Of a DNA stretch of 64,000 nt, positions 62,160 to 64,000 are shown piece by piece. How positions within the stretch are numbered: position 1 is the stretch's first letter; every line of letters starts with the position of its first letter. Both the position numbers and the translations under genes were made by a program. The DNA lies in contig JAPKHC010000022.1 of assembly GCA_026647215.1 (NCBI GenBank), positions 26,519 to 90,518 of the forward strand. Direction: 5' to 3'. This stretch comes from F1-120-MAGs118 sp013360535 (GTDB lineage Bacteria; Planctomycetota; UBA1135; GCA-002686595). Under the pieces are notes generated by a model that made no database searches, was not told where the DNA came from, and was given only the letters and a program-made list of their open reading frames with translations.

Positions 62160-63443
62160 ATGCCGTTGTCGACCGAGCTGAAGGAGACCCTGACCCTGAT
62201 CCTCGCCGGGGGCCAGGGCGAGCGCCTGCGCCCGCTGACCGACCGCCGCGCCAAGCCCGCGGTGCCCTTCGGCGGCTCCTACCGCATCATCGACTTCACG
62301 CTCTCCAACTGCATCCACTCCGGATTGCGGCGCATCTTCCTGCTCACGCAGTACAAGGCGCGTTCGCTGGAGGAGCACATCCGCTTCGGCTGGAACTTCC
62401 TGCCGCGCCGCCTCGAGCAGTTCATCTCGACGCGCCCGCCGCACCACCAGGGCAAGGGCAACTGGTACCAAGGCACGGCCGACGCGATCTTCCAGAACCT
62501 CGACACGATCGAGGAAGAGCGCCCGCGGCATGTGCTGATCCTCGCCGGCGACCACATCTACAAGATGGATTACAGCCGGATGCTGCGCGAGCACCTGATC
62601 CACCGCGCGGCGCTCACGATCGGCGCCGTGCGCATCCCGGTCAGCGAGGCGCACCAGTTCGGCATCCTGCAGGTCGACGAGCGCGGCCGCGTGACGAGCT
62701 TCGTCGAGAAGCCCAAGGCCAACGCGCCGGAACTGCCTACGCAACCGGGCTTCTGCCTCGCGTCGATGGGCATCTACGTGTTCGAGACCGACGAGCTGAT
62801 GCGGCGCCTGAAGAGCGACGCCGAAGAAGCGACTTCGAGCCACGACTTCGGCAAGGACATCATCCCCAAGATGATCCGCGAGGTGCCGGTCTACGCGCAC
62901 AACTTCATCGATCGCGACGGCGGCGAGCAGCCCTACTGGCGCGACGTCGGCACGATCGACGCGCTGTTCGAGGCCAACATGGACCTGCTCTCGGTCGCGC
63001 CGAAGCTCAACCTCTACGACCTCGACTGGCCGATCTACTCGCTGTGGCACGCCGACCCGCCGGCCAAGACCGTGCTCGACGAGAACGGCCGTCGCTCGGA
63101 GGTCACCGACTCGCTGCTCTGCCCCGGCGTCGTCGTCTCCGGCGGCAAGGTGCGGCGCTCGATCCTCGGCAACCGCGCCTACGTCGACGAGCACGCCCTC
63201 GTCGAGGACTCGATCCTGTTCGGCGGCGTCGTCATCGGCAAGGGCGCTAAGGTCAAGCGCGCGATCCTCGACAAGTGGGTCAAGGTCCCCGACGGCTACG
63301 AGATCGGCTACGACCGCGAGAAGGACAAGAAGCTCTTCACCGTCACCGAATCCGGCATCACCGTCGTCCCCGCCGGCTTCGACTTCGGCTCCACCCCCAG
63401 CTCCGCCGACCAGACGCCCGAGCCTTACAGCTCCTGGAACTGA
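62160..63443 (+). CDS. glgC: Glucose-1-phosphate adenylyltransferase
   Basis: 427-residue ADP-glucose pyrophosphorylase, the committing step of bacterial glycogen synthesis. LILAGGQGERLRPLTDRRAK is the nucleotide-binding signature, RIIDFTLSNCIHSGL, AGDHIYKMDY and the catalytic-site EKP (FVEKPKANAP) follow; YWRDVGTIDALFEANMDLL and the C-terminal left-handed beta-helix with VVVSGGKVRRSILGNRAYVD are intact. It is transcribed divergently from ribH, with 130 bp between. Confidence 0.96.
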   Translation: MPLSTELKETLTLILAGGQGERLRPLTDRRAKPAVPFGGSYRIIDFTLSNCIHSGLRRIFLLTQYKARSLEEHIRFGWNFLPRRLEQFISTRPPHHQGKGNWYQGTADAIFQNLDTIEEERPRHVLILAGDHIYKMDYSRMLREHLIHRAALTIGAVRIPVSEAHQFGILQVDERGRVTSFVEKPKANAPELPTQPGFCLASMGIYVFETDELMRRLKSDAEEATSSHDFGKDIIPKMIREVPVYAHNFIDRDGGEQPYWRDVGTIDALFEANMDLLSVAPKLNLYDLDWPIYSLWHADPPAKTVLDENGRRSEVTDSLLCPGVVVSGGKVRRSILGNRAYVDEHALVEDSILFGGVVIGKGAKVKRAILDKWVKVPDGYEIGYDREKDKKLFTVTESGITVVPAGFDFGSTPSSADQTPEPYSSWN

Positions 63444-63512
63444 ACGCGGCGGACGCTTGACGTCCCGCGAACCTGTGCGGAAACACCGGCGCGAGCCGGG
63501 GTAGGGAGCTTC

Positions 63513-63941
63513 ATGACGAACGCGCTGTCGATGGTGGCGGGTGCCTTGCTGATGGGCTCTGGCGTCTGGCTCGGGCAGGTGACGCAGGCGAGGCCAAGGC
63601 CTGAGCCCGTGGTCTCCGCGCAGCGCTTCGTACTCACGGATGCAACCGGCGCCGAGCTCGGAAGCTGAGGAATCGGAGCGGACGGCTTCGTCGAACTGCG
63701 AGTGGGAGCCGCGGGCGCCGCGCAGTTGCTCCTGAAGGCCTCGCCAGCGACGGAAAAGCACGATGGCTTTGCGAGCCTCGATCTGCTCGAGCCGAAGGGC
63801 TCGCGCCGGCTCTCGCTGGAAACCTACCGCGACTCCCACCACGGCACGCGCGCCGCCGTGCTGGCTCACGTCTCGTCAAGTGGTGTAGTTCCCGTTGTTC
63901 CTCTGGGCGCTGGGTTGGTTGAGGTGTCGGTGAGTTGGTGA
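63513..63941 (+). pseudogene. Small gene broken by an in-frame TGA
   Basis: The frame starts at ATG 63513 with a signal-like MTNALSMVAGALLMGSGVWL, then QRFVLTDATGAELGS, hits TGA at 63666-63668, and continues in frame for 90 codons (GIGADGFVELRVGAAGAAQL ... LVEVSVSW) to a final TGA. The sequence before and after the stop belongs together in style ('VDATGAEL..GADG.VEL', as in small planctomycetal repeat proteins). The TGA is not at a redox residue, so a TGG-to-TGA mutation is more likely than selenocysteine. Confidence 0.55.
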
Positions 63942-63956
63942 AGGCCGTTGGTGCGC

Positions 63957-63980
63957 AGGGCGCCCCCGAGGGGGCGCCCT
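63957..63980. terminator. GC hairpin at window end
   Basis: AGGGCGCCCC (63957-63966) pairs perfectly with GGGGCGCCCT (63971-63980) around CGAG, 15 bp after the broken small gene. No T-run follows within the window. Confidence 0.55.
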
Positions 63981-64000
63981 GATCGGGTTCGGTCAGCCGG

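Noticed and set aside
63513..63668. Second selenoprotein candidate
   Set aside because: The TGA is in a Gly/Ser loop with no partner cysteine and I see no suitably placed SECIS hairpin; pseudogene is simpler.

Overview
The window is 64 kb of very GC-rich bacterial chromosome carrying about 50 protein genes and two tRNAs. Several things point to Planctomycetota, probably one of the deep lineages outside the classical Pirellulales: secreted proteins ending in a Gly/Ser-rich 'CTG...FCP' tail domain, a CRTAC1/ASPIC-UnbV lipoprotein, a sulfatase-like lipoprotein, an ECF sigma / zinc-finger anti-sigma / CHAT gene set, and many secreted thioredoxin-fold proteins. The phylum call is an inference from gene content. 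No rRNA or CRISPR array is present.

Layout. 1-1.6 kb: an IS110-family (IS1111-like) element with subterminal inverted repeats. 1.7-10.2 kb: a secreted repeat protein, an Mrp/ApbC ATPase lacking its usual CPxC motif, queC, a sugar epimerase, and a coupled Gfo/Idh oxidoreductase - glycosyltransferase - GMC oxidoreductase operon. 10.5-13 kb: a membrane protein with mazG, and a tandem thioredoxin protein. 13.2-17.9 kb: a LolD/MacB-type ABC exporter whose ATPase and permease genes enclose two thioredoxin-fold genes; the second has an in-frame TGA exactly at the first redox cysteine (UxxC), a candidate selenoprotein. 18-20.5 kb: tRNA-Asp, a strong terminator, repeats, a gene of different base composition and a 179-bp near-perfect palindrome. 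20.5-27.7 kb: RNase D, a PqiA-like protein, tRNA-Ala(CGC), an RDD protein, aconitase, 6-phosphogluconolactonase and a membrane protein. 27.7-31.3 kb: a metalloprotease coupled to a sulfatase-fold lipoprotein. 31.3-35.4 kb (minus strand): CRTAC1 lipoprotein, then a B12-binding radical SAM enzyme with a C-terminal PqqD-like recognition domain, then an overlapping 58-residue peptide gene, a candidate RiPP locus. 35.4-45.9 kb: YbaK, FadE, an MFS transporter, secreted proteins, a methyltransferase-phosphotransferase fusion, a polytopic membrane protein and a nitrilase-family amidase. 46-50.3 kb: sigma / anti-sigma / CHAT. 50.5-60.1 kb: a long plus-strand operon for short-chain acyl-CoA metabolism (thiolase, 3-hydroxyacyl-CoA dehydrogenase, two acyl-CoA dehydrogenases, MeaB GTPase and a two-subunit B12-dependent acyl-CoA mutase whose active-site residues match isobutyryl-CoA mutase). 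60.1-64 kb: ftsY, nusB and ribH facing glgC, then a small gene broken by TGA.

How the genes work together. Many neighbours overlap by ATGA/GTGA, so translational coupling is the rule. The 50.5-60 kb operon can be read as carbon-skeleton rearrangement of (iso)butyryl-CoA feeding beta-oxidation enzymes encoded beside it. The most unusual loci are the UxxC lipoprotein, the radical SAM / peptide pair, the long palindrome at 20.2-20.4 kb and the structured non-coding end of the IS element.
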